In this document: positions 1-8,824 of the stretch, piece after piece
Layout: every line of letters starts with the position of its first letter
How positions within the stretch are numbered: position 1 is the stretch's first letter
Source of the DNA: Variovorax sp. IB41
GTDB lineage: Bacteria; Pseudomonadota; Gammaproteobacteria; Burkholderiales; Burkholderiaceae_C
Length of the DNA: 64,000 nucleotides
Assembly: GCF_016405905.1 (NCBI RefSeq)
Contig: NZ_JAEFCB010000008.1
Span: forward strand, 1-64,000
Reading direction: 5' to 3'
Position numbers and translations under genes: made by a program
Notes under the pieces: generated by a model
What the model was told of the DNA's origin: nothing
The model's input: only the letters and a program-made list of their open reading frames with translations
The model's database searches: none

Positions 1-626
1 TCTCGCAGGTCGGGCGCATCAAGAAATGGATCGACGACGGCGTGATGCAGATCGCCGGCCAGGGCCTGAGCCCCGAGCAGCTGTTCACCTCGGGCAAGTG
101 CTCCACCTTCTTCGCCTCCACGGCGGCGCACAGCGGCATCGAGCGCGAGGCCAAGATCGACTGGAGCGCCACGTACCTGCCGTGGGAAGAGGGCAAGCAG
201 CCCCGGAACAGCACCATCGGCGGCGCGTCGCTGTGGGTCATGAAGGGCCAGAAGCCGGCCGAGTACGAGGCCGCCGCGGCGTTCCTGGACTACCTCGCCA
301 AGCCCGAGACGCAGGTCTGGTGGCTCAAGGCCACGGGCTACGTGCCGTTGACCAACAAGGCGTATGAAATGGCCAAGTCGCAGGGCTATTACAAGGACCA
401 CCCGACGCGCGAGATCGCGATCCTGCAGCTCACGCGCGGCACGCCCACGGCCAACTCCACGGGCTTTCACTTCGGCAACTTCACCCAGACCATGATGGCG
501 CAGCGCGACGAGTTCGAGAACGTGGTCGCCGGCAAGAAGACGCCGCAGGTGGCGATGGACGATGCCGTCAAGCGCGGCAACGAAATCCTGCGCCAGTACG
601 AGAAGCTCAACAAGGGCCGCTACTGA
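1..626 (+). CDS. ugpB: sn-glycerol-3-phosphate ABC transporter substrate-binding protein, C-terminal part
   Basis: The gene enters from the left edge; about 207 residues in the frame starting at base 3 remain, so the signal peptide and N-terminal lobe are missing. The visible part has the look of a family 1 extracellular solute-binding protein (aromatic- and glycine-rich segments, a Lys-rich C-terminus). UgpB binds glycerol-3-phosphate or glycerophosphodiesters in the periplasm and delivers them to UgpA/UgpE. The assignment leans on the following MalF/MalG-type permeases and the glycerophosphodiesterase. The stop lies 28 bases before ugpA. Confidence 0.85.
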   Translation, partial: SQVGRIKKWIDDGVMQIAGQGLSPEQLFTSGKCSTFFASTAAHSGIEREAKIDWSATYLPWEEGKQPRNSTIGGASLWVMKGQKPAEYEAAAAFLDYLAKPETQVWWLKATGYVPLTNKAYEMAKSQGYYKDHPTREIAILQLTRGTPTANSTGFHFGNFTQTMMAQRDEFENVVAGKKTPQVAMDDAVKRGNEILRQYEKLNKGRY

Positions 627-654
627 AGCGGCACCGGGCCCGGAAGAACGAAGC

Positions 655-1560
655 ATGGCCAAGCCCGAAGCAGGACTCAAGCGCGCACACTTCAAGGACG
701 TGCGCCTGCCCGTGCTGCTGCTCCTGCCGCAGCTGGCGATCCTGCTGTTCTTCTTTTTCATTCCGTCGTTCCGCGCGCTCGGGCAGGCCTTCTTCCTGTC
801 CGACCCGTTCGGCAACACGGTGCACTTCGTGGGCTTCGACAACTTCGCGCAGCTGCTGCAGAGCGAGACCTACCACGAGTCGGTGAAGGTCACGGTGGTG
901 TTCACCATCCTGCAGAACCTGCTCACCATCGCGGTCGCGCTGGTGCTGGCCTTCGCGAGCGACCGCGTGATCCGCGGGCGCGGCATCTACAAGGCGATCA
1001 TCCTGCTGCCCTATGCCATTGCGCCGGTCATCGCGGGCATTCTCTGGGCGTTTCTCTTCAACCCGGCGGTGGGGCCGCTCGCGCACGTGCTGCATGCGAT
1101 CGGCTTCGCGTGGGACCCGAACCGCGTGGGCTCCGACGCGATGATCCTGGTGATCCTGGCCGCCTCGTGGAAGCACGTCTGCTACGACTACATCTTCCTG
1201 CTCGCGGGCCTCCTGGCAGTGCCTTCGTCGCTGCTCGAGGCGGCGGCCGTCGATGGCGCGGGGCCGCTCAAGCGCTTCTTCAGCATCGGGCTGCCGCTGC
1301 TCATGCCGACGATGTTTTTCCTCGCGGTGATGAACTTCGTCTACGGCTTCTTCGAGATCTTCGCCATCGTCGATGCGGTCACGCAGGGCGGGCCGGCGGG
1401 CGCGACCAACGTGCTGGTGTTCAAGGTCTACGTCGATGGCTTCATCAACCTGGATCTGGGCTCCTCGGCCGCGCAGTCGGTCATCCTGATGATCTTCGCG
1501 CTCTTCATGACGCTGCTGCAGTTCCGCTACGTGGAGCGGCGCGTGAGCTACGACGTATGA
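655..1560 (+). CDS. ugpA: sn-glycerol-3-phosphate ABC transporter permease UgpA
   Basis: Inner-membrane permease of the MalF type, 301 aa from the ATG at 655. An upstream in-frame ATG at 562 lies inside ugpB and was rejected. Six hydrophobic helices are visible, the first near residues 15-35. The cytoplasmic EAA loop (EAAAVDGAGPLKRFF, near residues 195-209) is the docking site for the ATPase. It pairs with UgpE to form the channel. The name comes from operon context as well as family features. Confidence 0.9.
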   Translation: MAKPEAGLKRAHFKDVRLPVLLLLPQLAILLFFFFIPSFRALGQAFFLSDPFGNTVHFVGFDNFAQLLQSETYHESVKVTVVFTILQNLLTIAVALVLAFASDRVIRGRGIYKAIILLPYAIAPVIAGILWAFLFNPAVGPLAHVLHAIGFAWDPNRVGSDAMILVILAASWKHVCYDYIFLLAGLLAVPSSLLEAAAVDGAGPLKRFFSIGLPLLMPTMFFLAVMNFVYGFFEIFAIVDAVTQGGPAGATNVLVFKVYVDGFINLDLGSSAAQSVILMIFALFMTLLQFRYVERRVSYDV

Positions 1561-1584
1561 CGCTTCACACAAAGGACCGCCGCC

Positions 1585-2505
1585 ATGGTTGAACGCGCCC
1601 CCGTGCTCGATGCCGTCTGCCACGCGATCCTGCTCGTGGGCGTGGCGTGCGTCTGCGTGCCGCTGTACCTCGCCTTCGTCGCGGGCTCGCTTACCATCGG
1701 CGAGGTGCAGCAGGTGCCGCTGCCGTGGCTCCCCGGCGACCAGTTCGTGCAGAACCTGCGCACCGCGTGGACGCAGGCCAACTTCGGCCGGCTGTTCCTC
1801 AACTCGTTCATCGTGGCGCTGGGCATCACGGTCGGCAAGATCGCGGTGTCGCTGCTGTCGGCCTTCGCGATCACGTACTTCCGCTTCCGCTTTCGCATGA
1901 CGGCGTTCTGGCTCATCTTCGTCTCGCTGATGCTGCCGATCGAGGTGCGCATTTCGCCGACCTACGAGTCGGTGGCCAATGCGGCGCTGCCAGTGCAGTG
2001 GCTGGTCGAGACGCTGCACCTGTCGCAGCTGTGGAATGCGGTCACCGGCCACAGCATCGACATCCAGCTGTCGTGGAACATGGTCGACACGTACCCGGGC
2101 CTGATCCTTCCGCTCATCGCCTCGGCCTCGGCCACCTTCCTGTTCCGCCAGTTCTTCCTCACGGTGCCCGACGAGCTGTGCGAAGCGGCGCGCATCGACG
2201 GCGCCTCGCCGATGCATTTCTTCTGGACCATCCTGCTGCCGCTCTCGCGCTCGAACATCGCGGCGCTCGCGATCATCCTGTTTCTCTACGGCTGGAACCA
2301 GTACCTCTGGCCGCTGCTCTTCACCACCGACAAGGACATGGCGACCGCGGTGATCGGCCTGAAGCACTTGATCCCGCGCGCCGATTCGCAACCGGCCTGG
2401 AACGTGGCGATGAGCGCCGCGCTGCTCACGATGCTGCCGCCCATCCTCGTGGTGGTAGCGTTGCAGCGGTCGTTCGTCAAAGGGCTGGTGGACAGCAGCA
2501 AGTGA
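1585..2505 (+). CDS. ugpE: sn-glycerol-3-phosphate ABC transporter permease UgpE
   Basis: MalG-type inner-membrane permease of 306 aa, starting at ATG 1585 behind an AAAGGA ribosome site. The EAA loop reads EAARIDGASPMHFFW near residues 200-214. It follows ugpA after 24 bases and precedes ugpQ by 32 bases. In many ugp operons the ATPase gene ugpC follows ugpE; here the next gene is the phosphodiesterase. Confidence 0.92.
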   Translation: MVERAPVLDAVCHAILLVGVACVCVPLYLAFVAGSLTIGEVQQVPLPWLPGDQFVQNLRTAWTQANFGRLFLNSFIVALGITVGKIAVSLLSAFAITYFRFRFRMTAFWLIFVSLMLPIEVRISPTYESVANAALPVQWLVETLHLSQLWNAVTGHSIDIQLSWNMVDTYPGLILPLIASASATFLFRQFFLTVPDELCEAARIDGASPMHFFWTILLPLSRSNIAALAIILFLYGWNQYLWPLLFTTDKDMATAVIGLKHLIPRADSQPAWNVAMSAALLTMLPPILVVVALQRSFVKGLVDSSK

Positions 2506-2537
2506 AGCGCACGCAACCAACAAGGACACTGCAGAAA

Positions 2538-3299
2538 ATGATCATCGTGGGGCACCGCGGCGCACGCAACCTCTGGCCCGAGAACAGCCTGGGCGGCTTT
2601 CGCAAGCTCATCGCATCGGGCGCCGATGCGGTCGAGTTCGATGTGCAGGAAACGCGCGACGGCACGGCCGTGGTCATCCACGATCCGCTGCTGGACCGCA
2701 CCACCGAAGGCACCGGCCCCATCCGCGACCGCACGGGCGCGGAAGTGCTGGCGATGCGGTTGCGCGAAGGCCAGGGCGAGCAGGGCGAGCACGGCGGTGA
2801 GCGCGGCGAATGCGTGCCCTCGCTCACCGAGGTGCTGCGCCTCTTCGCGCCCACGCGCATGGAGCTGCATGTGGAGATCAAGACCGACGCGGCCGGCGAA
2901 CTGCCCGCGGGCGCGGTCGCGCGCATGGTGCAGGCGCTGCACGACGCGGGTGTTGCGCAGCGCAGCTACCTCACCTGCTTCGTGCCCGAGGTGCTGGAGC
3001 AGGTGCTCGCCTGCTGGCCCGGCGGCCGCGTGCTCGCGTCGCTGGACCACCGCTCGGCCGAGATGCTCGGCGGCATCGGCCGCGCGCTCGCGCGCTATGC
3101 GGCGATGCCCGGGTGTGTGGTCGCGGTCGAGAAGAAGCTGCTCGCGGCGACGTGGTCGCAGTGCCTGGCCGCGCTCGGCACCGAGCGGCTGGGCGCATGG
3201 GTCATCAACGAGCCCGAGGAAATCGCGCACTGGCTCGCGATGCCGATACGGCAGATCACCACCGACCGGCCCGATCTCGCGCTGGCCGCGCGCCGATGA
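2538..3299 (+). CDS. ugpQ: glycerophosphodiester phosphodiesterase UgpQ
   Basis: GDPD-family enzyme of 253 aa that hydrolyses glycerophosphodiesters to sn-glycerol-3-phosphate and an alcohol. The family signatures are present: HRGA (residues 6-9), the metal-binding EFD (33-35) and the catalytic HD (48-49). A Gly/Glu-rich insertion at residues 76-91 comes from a repetitive stretch near 2766-2814 and is unusual for the family. No signal peptide, so it acts in the cytoplasm. The stop overlaps the phoD-like start by 4 bases (ATGA at 3296), which suggests coupled translation. Confidence 0.9.
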   Translation: MIIVGHRGARNLWPENSLGGFRKLIASGADAVEFDVQETRDGTAVVIHDPLLDRTTEGTGPIRDRTGAEVLAMRLREGQGEQGEHGGERGECVPSLTEVLRLFAPTRMELHVEIKTDAAGELPAGAVARMVQALHDAGVAQRSYLTCFVPEVLEQVLACWPGGRVLASLDHRSAEMLGGIGRALARYAAMPGCVVAVEKKLLAATWSQCLAALGTERLGAWVINEPEEIAHWLAMPIRQITTDRPDLALAARR

Positions 3300-4843
3300 G
3301 CGCACGGCCGATCTCGCGGCGGCGCCTGCTGTGCAGCGGGCTCGCTGCCGCATCGCTGGGCCATCCCTTTCTTCAACTGCACGCGCAGCAGGCATCGCGC
3401 GAGCTCTTCACGCTGGGCGTGGCCTCGGGCACGCCCCGGCCCGACGGCATGGTGCTCTGGACGCGGCTCGCGCCCGAGCCGCTGCAAGCCGGCGGGATGG
3501 GCGATGCGCCGGTCGATGTGCGATGGGAGGTCGCGGAAGACGAGCGCTTCCGGCGCATCGCCGCCAAGGGCACGGCGACGGCCACGGCGGAGCTCGCGCA
3601 TTCGGTGCATGTCGAGGTGCAAGGGCTGCAGCCGGGCCGCCCGTACTGGTACCGCTTCACGGCGGGCGGCGCGCGCAGCCCCGTCGGCCGCACGCGCACC
3701 GCGCCGGCGGAAGGCGACGAGGCCGCGCAGGCCATCCGCTTCGCCTTTGCCTCGTGCCAGCAGTACGAGCAGGGCTACTACGCGGCGTACCGCGACATGG
3801 CCGCGCAGCCGCTCGACTTCGTCGTGCACCTGGGCGACTACATCTACGAAAGCTCCTGGGGTTCGCGCCATGTGCGTCGTCACGAAGGCGGCATCCCGAC
3901 GCAACTGGCCGAGTTCCGCGACCGCTATGCGCTCTACAAGACCGATGCGCACCTGCAGGCCGCGCACGCCGCCTTCCCCTGGCTCGTGACCTGGGACGAC
4001 CACGAGGTGGCCAACGACTACACCGACGACGTTTCGCCGCGCACCATCGATCCCGCGCAGTTCCTCGCGATCCGCGCCGCCGCCTACCAGGCCTGGTACG
4101 AGCACATGCCCGTGCCCGCGAGCATGCGGCCGCGCGGCGCCGATGCCACCATCTACGGACGCCACCGCTTCGGCCGCATGCTCGACTTGCTGCTGCTCGA
4201 TGGGCGCCAGTACCGCTCGCACCATGCGTGCCTCGCGGGCCGCAGCGCCTCGCCGCTGGCCGACTGCGCCGACCGGTCCGCACCGGAGCGCAGTTTTCTC
4301 GGCGCGAAGCAGGAGGCGTGGCTCGCGAACGAACTGGCCGCGCCGCCCGCGCGCTGGACCGTCGTCGCCCAGCCCACGCTGCTCGCCGAAGCCGACCGCA
4401 AGCGCGGCCCCGAGCACGGCTACTGGATGGACGGCTGGGACGGCTACGCCGCCTCCCGCACGCGCCTCCTCGACGCGCTGGCCGCGAACAAGGCGCGCGG
4501 CGGCGATGCGCTCGTCGTCAGCGGCGACGTGCACGCCTTCTGGGCCGCCGACCTGCGCCGCGAGCCGGAAGGCCCGGCCATCGCGACCGAGTTCGTCGGC
4601 GGCGCCATCACCTCCGAAGGCCCGAGCGCCGCGAGCGTGGCCAACATGCTTGCGAAGAACGAGCACCTGCGCTACGGCCGCGCCGACAAGCGCGGCTATG
4701 CGCTCATGACGCTCGATGCGCGCGGCTGCGCGGTCGAGTTCCGCGCGGTGGACGATGAGAAGAACGCCGACTCGGCCGTGGCCCCCATGGCCCGCTTCTC
4801 GGTGGCGCGCGGCGCGCCCGGCGTGCATCTCGAAACCACCTGA
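3296..4843 (+). CDS. phoD: PhoD-like alkaline phosphatase/phosphodiesterase, Tat-exported
   Basis: 515 aa. The N-terminus carries a twin-arginine signal (SRRRLL, residues 7-12) before a hydrophobic stretch, as expected for PhoD enzymes exported folded with metal. PhoD_N-like domain near 35-135, then the metallophosphoesterase domain with HLGDYIYE (about 178-185), WDDHEVANDY (about 232-241) and SGDVHAFW (about 408-415). It releases phosphate from mono- and diesters outside the cytoplasm. Coupling to ugpQ makes a phosphate- or G3P-scavenging unit. No Pho box is visible because the operon promoter is off the window. Confidence 0.88.
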   Translation: MSARPISRRRLLCSGLAAASLGHPFLQLHAQQASRELFTLGVASGTPRPDGMVLWTRLAPEPLQAGGMGDAPVDVRWEVAEDERFRRIAAKGTATATAELAHSVHVEVQGLQPGRPYWYRFTAGGARSPVGRTRTAPAEGDEAAQAIRFAFASCQQYEQGYYAAYRDMAAQPLDFVVHLGDYIYESSWGSRHVRRHEGGIPTQLAEFRDRYALYKTDAHLQAAHAAFPWLVTWDDHEVANDYTDDVSPRTIDPAQFLAIRAAAYQAWYEHMPVPASMRPRGADATIYGRHRFGRMLDLLLLDGRQYRSHHACLAGRSASPLADCADRSAPERSFLGAKQEAWLANELAAPPARWTVVAQPTLLAEADRKRGPEHGYWMDGWDGYAASRTRLLDALAANKARGGDALVVSGDVHAFWAADLRREPEGPAIATEFVGGAITSEGPSAASVANMLAKNEHLRYGRADKRGYALMTLDARGCAVEFRAVDDEKNADSAVAPMARFSVARGAPGVHLETT

Positions 4844-4931
4844 AATCTCCCGCGCCTGCAGGATTGCGCGGCCGTGCCTATGATGGCCGCCGCCCCCCAT
4901 CCCTCCCTCATCTCCCTCGGAGCGCGCCCCC

Positions 4932-5942
4932 ATGAGCATTCCCACCACCCGACTCGGCCGCACCGGCCTCACCGTGTCCCGCCTCGCCCTGGGCACCATG
5001 ACCTTCGGCCTGCAGACCGACGAGGCCGTGTCGCACCAGATCCTGGACAAGGCGGCCGAAGGCGGCATCAACTTCCTCGACACCGCCGACGTGTACCCGC
5101 TCGGCGGCACCGTCGAGACCACCGGCCGCACCGAAGAGATCATCGGCAACTGGCTCGAAAAACAAGGCCCCGCGGGCCGCCGCCGCTTCGTGGTCGCCAC
5201 CAAGGCGGTCAACAAGGTCGGCCCGAATCCGTGGGACCAGGGCGCATCGCGCAAGCACCTGCTGGACGCCATCGACCTCTCGCTCAAGCGCCTGAAGACC
5301 GACCACGTCGACCTCTACCAGCTGCACATGGACGACCGCGAGACGCCGCTCGAAGAGACGCTCGAGGCGCTCGATGTCATCGTGAAATCGGGCCGCGCGC
5401 GCTACATCGGCGTGTCTAATTTCCTGGCCTATCGCCTGGCCCGCGCGCTGGGCAAGTCCGACCTGCACCGGTTCACGCGCTTCGTCTCGGTGCAGCCGCG
5501 CTACAGCCTGCTGTTCCGCGAGATCGAGCGCGAGCTGCTGCCGCTCGCGAGCGAAGAGGGCCTGGGCGTGATCCCCTACAACCCGCTGGCCGGAGGCCTC
5601 CTCACCGGCAAGTACAAGCCCGGCGCCAAGCCCGAGGAGAACACCCGCTTCACGCTCGGCACCGCCGGCAACATGTACCAGGACCGCTACTGGAACGAGC
5701 GCAGCTTCAACACCGTGACGCAGCTGCACAAGCTGGCCGACGAGGCGGGCGTGCCGCTCGCGACGCTGGCGGTCGCGTGGGTCATGGCCAATCCGCTGAT
5801 CACCGCGCCGCTGCTCGGCGCGAGCCGGCCCGAGCAACTCGATGCGACCATCGCGGCGGCCGAATACAAGCTCGATCCGGCGCTCAAGCAGAAGCTGGAC
5901 GAGCTCACGGCCGAGTACCGCAAGGGCGACGCGCCACGTTGA
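4932..5942 (+). CDS. aldo/keto reductase
   Basis: 336-aa NADPH-dependent oxidoreductase with a (beta/alpha)8 barrel. All four catalytic residues are visible: Asp50, Tyr55, Lys91 and His132 (LYQLHMDD). The C-terminal NADPH-binding region (around GASRPEQL) is intact. It resembles the YajO/Tas-like group of bacterial aldo/keto reductases; substrate unknown. It stands alone between phoD and a palindromic repeat, so the context gives no pathway. Confidence 0.88.
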   Translation: MSIPTTRLGRTGLTVSRLALGTMTFGLQTDEAVSHQILDKAAEGGINFLDTADVYPLGGTVETTGRTEEIIGNWLEKQGPAGRRRFVVATKAVNKVGPNPWDQGASRKHLLDAIDLSLKRLKTDHVDLYQLHMDDRETPLEETLEALDVIVKSGRARYIGVSNFLAYRLARALGKSDLHRFTRFVSVQPRYSLLFREIERELLPLASEEGLGVIPYNPLAGGLLTGKYKPGAKPEENTRFTLGTAGNMYQDRYWNERSFNTVTQLHKLADEAGVPLATLAVAWVMANPLITAPLLGASRPEQLDATIAAAEYKLDPALKQKLDELTAEYRKGDAPR

Positions 5943-5950
5943 AATGCATT

Positions 5951-6054
5951 GCTCCTTCCCCCTCTGGGGGAAGGCTGGGATGGGGGCAGGCAGAGCGCCC
6001 AAGGCGAGCGCCGCCGTGCCCCCACCCCAACCCTCCCCCAGCGGGGGAGGGAGC
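5951..6054. repeat. GC-rich imperfect palindromic repeat
   Basis: Two 38-base arms (5951-5988 and 6017-6054) are inverted copies with 33 of 38 positions matching, around a 28-base loop. Each arm itself contains a short CCCCC/GGGGG hairpin. It lies directly after the aldo/keto reductase and before the efflux operon. The form is that of dispersed REP-like intergenic elements of Comamonadaceae; it could also end transcription or form a strong RNA hairpin. Confidence 0.8.
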
Positions 6055-6129
6055 AAAACCGAAAACTGTCAGAACTGTCAGTTAGTCGACAGCGAAGGGT
6101 TTGATGGGAGTTCTTAGAGTGAACCCACC

Positions 6130-7611
6130 ATGGTTCTCTTCGCCACCTCCCCATCACCCAAAGCGACAGCCATCGCGCTCGCCGCACTGCTCCTCGCAGG
6201 CTGCGCCGTCGGCCCCGACTACGTGCGGCCCTCCATGGACCTGCCGGTCGCCTACAAGGAAACCGGCCCCTGGAAGACCGCCACGCCGCAGGTCGTCGAC
6301 GCCAGCCATCCCTGGTGGGAGGCCTACGGCGACGGCACGCTGAGCGCGCTGGTCGTGCAGGCCAACGCGGCCAACCAGAACATCCGCGTCGCGGAAGCCC
6401 AGTACCGCGAGGCACAGGCGATAGCAGCCGCCGCGCACGCGGGCTTCTTCCCGACCGTGGGCATCAACGCAGGCGGGACCCGCGCGCAGACCAACAGCAC
6501 CGGCGCCGTCAAGCTGGGCACCACCGACACCCTGGGCCTCGCCGCGAGCTGGGAGCCCGACCTGTGGGGCGCCGTGCGCCGCGCCGTCGAGGCCGGCAAC
6601 GCCGACGCGCAGGCCAGCGCCGACGACCTCGCCGGCGCGCGCCTGAGCATTCAGACCACGCTCGTGCAGGACTACCTGCAGATCCGCGTCATCGACCTGC
6701 AGCGCGACCTGTATGCCAGCACCACCGCCGCCTACGCCAAGGCGCTCGAACTCACGCAGCACCAGTACGCCGCGGGCACGGTGCTGCGCTCCGACGTGGC
6801 GCTCGCGGAGAGCCAGCTCAAGACCGCCGAGGCGCAGGCGGTCGATCTCGAAGCGCAGCGCAGCCAGCTCGAACACGCCGTCGCCGTGTTGACGGGGCAG
6901 GCGCCCGCATCGTTCTCGCTGCAGCCGCTGGCTTCATCCGCACAGGCGACGCCCGCCTCGCTCTCGTCCACCGAGGCGCTGCGCGTGCAACTCCCGGTCA
7001 CCCCCGCGGGCCTGCCTTCGGAACTGCTCGAGCGCCGCCCCGACATCGCCGGCGCCGAGCGCCGCGTGCAGGCGGCCAACGCCAACATCGGCGTGGCCAA
7101 GGCCGCGTACTACCCGCAGATCGTGCTCAGCGCGAGCGGCGGCTTCAGCGCCGGCAACCTCGCCTCGCTGTTCAACACACCCAGCCGCGTGTGGTCGCTC
7201 GGTGCGGCACTTGCGCAAACGGTGTTCGACGGGGGCCTGCGCAAAGCGCACACCGACCAGGCCGTGGCCGTCTACGACGCCTCGGTCGCGCAGTACAAGC
7301 AGACCGTGCTCGGCGGCTTCCAGCAGGTCGAGGACAACCTCGCGGCGCTGCGCGTGCTCGACCGCGAATCCGCATTGCAGGCACAGGCCGTGCAGGCCTC
7401 GCAACTGGCAGAGCGCCTGGCGCTGAGCCAGTACCGCGCCGGCACCGCCACCTACCTGAGCGTGGTGACGGCCCAGCAGCTCTCGCTCACCAACCAGCGC
7501 ACCGCCGCGCAGGTGCTCGGCCGCCAGCTCGCGGCCAGCGTCTCGCTGATCGCGGCCACCGGCGGCGGCTGGACCGCGGACGCCGCCGCTGCAACGACTT
7601 CCGGAAATTGA
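6130..7611 (+). CDS. RND efflux outer-membrane lipoprotein, NodT/OprM family
   Basis: 493-aa outer-membrane channel of a tripartite efflux pump. A lipoprotein signal peptide ends in the lipobox LLAGC with the lipidated Cys25, followed by AVGPDYVRP, typical of this family. Two OEP repeats with long helical regions follow (about 70-250 and 280-470), including LLERRPDIAGAERRVQAAN. The adaptor gene begins 4 bases after its stop, so pump genes are in the order channel, adaptor, permease. Confidence 0.92.
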   Translation: MVLFATSPSPKATAIALAALLLAGCAVGPDYVRPSMDLPVAYKETGPWKTATPQVVDASHPWWEAYGDGTLSALVVQANAANQNIRVAEAQYREAQAIAAAAHAGFFPTVGINAGGTRAQTNSTGAVKLGTTDTLGLAASWEPDLWGAVRRAVEAGNADAQASADDLAGARLSIQTTLVQDYLQIRVIDLQRDLYASTTAAYAKALELTQHQYAAGTVLRSDVALAESQLKTAEAQAVDLEAQRSQLEHAVAVLTGQAPASFSLQPLASSAQATPASLSSTEALRVQLPVTPAGLPSELLERRPDIAGAERRVQAANANIGVAKAAYYPQIVLSASGGFSAGNLASLFNTPSRVWSLGAALAQTVFDGGLRKAHTDQAVAVYDASVAQYKQTVLGGFQQVEDNLAALRVLDRESALQAQAVQASQLAERLALSQYRAGTATYLSVVTAQQLSLTNQRTAAQVLGRQLAASVSLIAATGGGWTADAAAATTSGN

Positions 7612-7615
7612 TGCC

Positions 7616-8824
7616 ATGACGACGACAACCCAAGCCCCCCTTCAGCGCCGCTCGACCTGGGTCGCGGCCGCCACGCTCGTGATCGTTTTGGGCGGCGGCG
7701 CCTGGGCGCTCAACCACAACAAGGCCTTCGGCGCCAAGCCCGAAGCCCCCAAGACACCGCCGGTGCAGGTGACGACCGCGCGCGTCACGCCGCAGAACGT
7801 GCAGGTCTACCGCTCGGGCATTGGCACCGTCGCCTCGATGGCCACGGTCACCGTCAAGGCGCGCATCGACGGGCAACTCGACAAGGTCGGCTTTACCGAA
7901 GGGCAGGACGTGAAGGCCGGCCAGCTGCTCGCGCAACTGGACCCGCGCACGCTGCAGGCGCAGCTCGCACAGGCGCAGGCCACCCGAGCGAAGGACGAGG
8001 CGCAACTGGCCAACGCCCGCGCGGACCTGAAGCGCTACACCACGCTGATCGCGCAGGACGCCGCCACGCAGCAGCAGCTCGACACGCAGAAGGCGCTGGT
8101 CAACCAACTCGCCGCCACCGTGCAGACCGATGCCGCGCAGGTGCAGTTCGCCGAGGTGCAACTGAGCTTCACGCGCATCGTCTCGCCGATGAACGGCCGC
8201 GTCGGCGCGCGGCTGGTGGACCCGGGCAACATCGTGCACGCGGCCGACACCAACGGCCTGGTCGTCATCAACCAGATCGACCCCATCGCGGTGCAGTTCA
8301 CGCTGCCCGAAGAGGCGGTGCAGGACATCAACCGCGTGCAGCAGCAGAGCAACCAGCCGCTCGCGGTGGTGGCCTACGACCGCGCCGGCAACCAGATGCT
8401 GGGCGCCGGCAAGCTCATCCTGCTGAACAACCAGATCGACACCACCAACGGCACCGTGCAGCTCAAGGGCAGCTTCGCCAACCCGCAGCACACGCTGTGG
8501 CCCGGCCAGTACGTCAACGTGCGGCTGGACCTGGACCGCCGGCCCGACTCGCTCACCGTGCCCGCCGCCGCCGTGCAGCGCGGCCAGGACGGCACCTACA
8601 TCTGGGTGGTCGATGCCGAGAACAAGGCCAGCAACGTGCCGGTGCACGTGCTGCAGATCGCCGACGGCGTGGCCGTGATCGACAAGGGCCTGGCAGCCGA
8701 CCAGCGCGTGGTGGTCGATGGGCAGTACAAGCTCAAGCCAGGCTCCAGCATCGTGGAGCCGCCGCCCGCCAAGAAGGCCGCGGCCGCCACCGCTGCCACC
8801 ACCCCCAGCGGGAGCGGCAATTGA
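7616..8824 (+). CDS. RND efflux periplasmic adaptor, MdtA-like
   Basis: 402-aa membrane fusion protein. One N-terminal hydrophobic segment (about 14-31) anchors or exports it. Biotinyl-lipoyl-like and alpha-hairpin parts follow (about 65-190), with the Gln/Ala-rich coiled coil, then the beta-barrel with FTRIVSPMNGRVG near residues 184-196. It bridges the inner-membrane permease and the outer-membrane channel. The C-terminus is a Lys/Ala-rich tail. Its TGA overlaps the TTG start of the permease gene. Confidence 0.92.
   Translation: MTTTTQAPLQRRSTWVAAATLVIVLGGGAWALNHNKAFGAKPEAPKTPPVQVTTARVTPQNVQVYRSGIGTVASMATVTVKARIDGQLDKVGFTEGQDVKAGQLLAQLDPRTLQAQLAQAQATRAKDEAQLANARADLKRYTTLIAQDAATQQQLDTQKALVNQLAATVQTDAAQVQFAEVQLSFTRIVSPMNGRVGARLVDPGNIVHAADTNGLVVINQIDPIAVQFTLPEEAVQDINRVQQQSNQPLAVVAYDRAGNQMLGAGKLILLNNQIDTTNGTVQLKGSFANPQHTLWPGQYVNVRLDLDRRPDSLTVPAAAVQRGQDGTYIWVVDAENKASNVPVHVLQIADGVAVIDKGLAADQRVVVDGQYKLKPGSSIVEPPPAKKAAAATAATTPSGSGN

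Noticed and set aside
607..2529. Long open minus-strand frame of 640 codons opposite ugpA/ugpE
   Set aside because: High-GC third-position shadow; Arg/His/Gln-rich product without any domain, opposite two well-supported permease genes.
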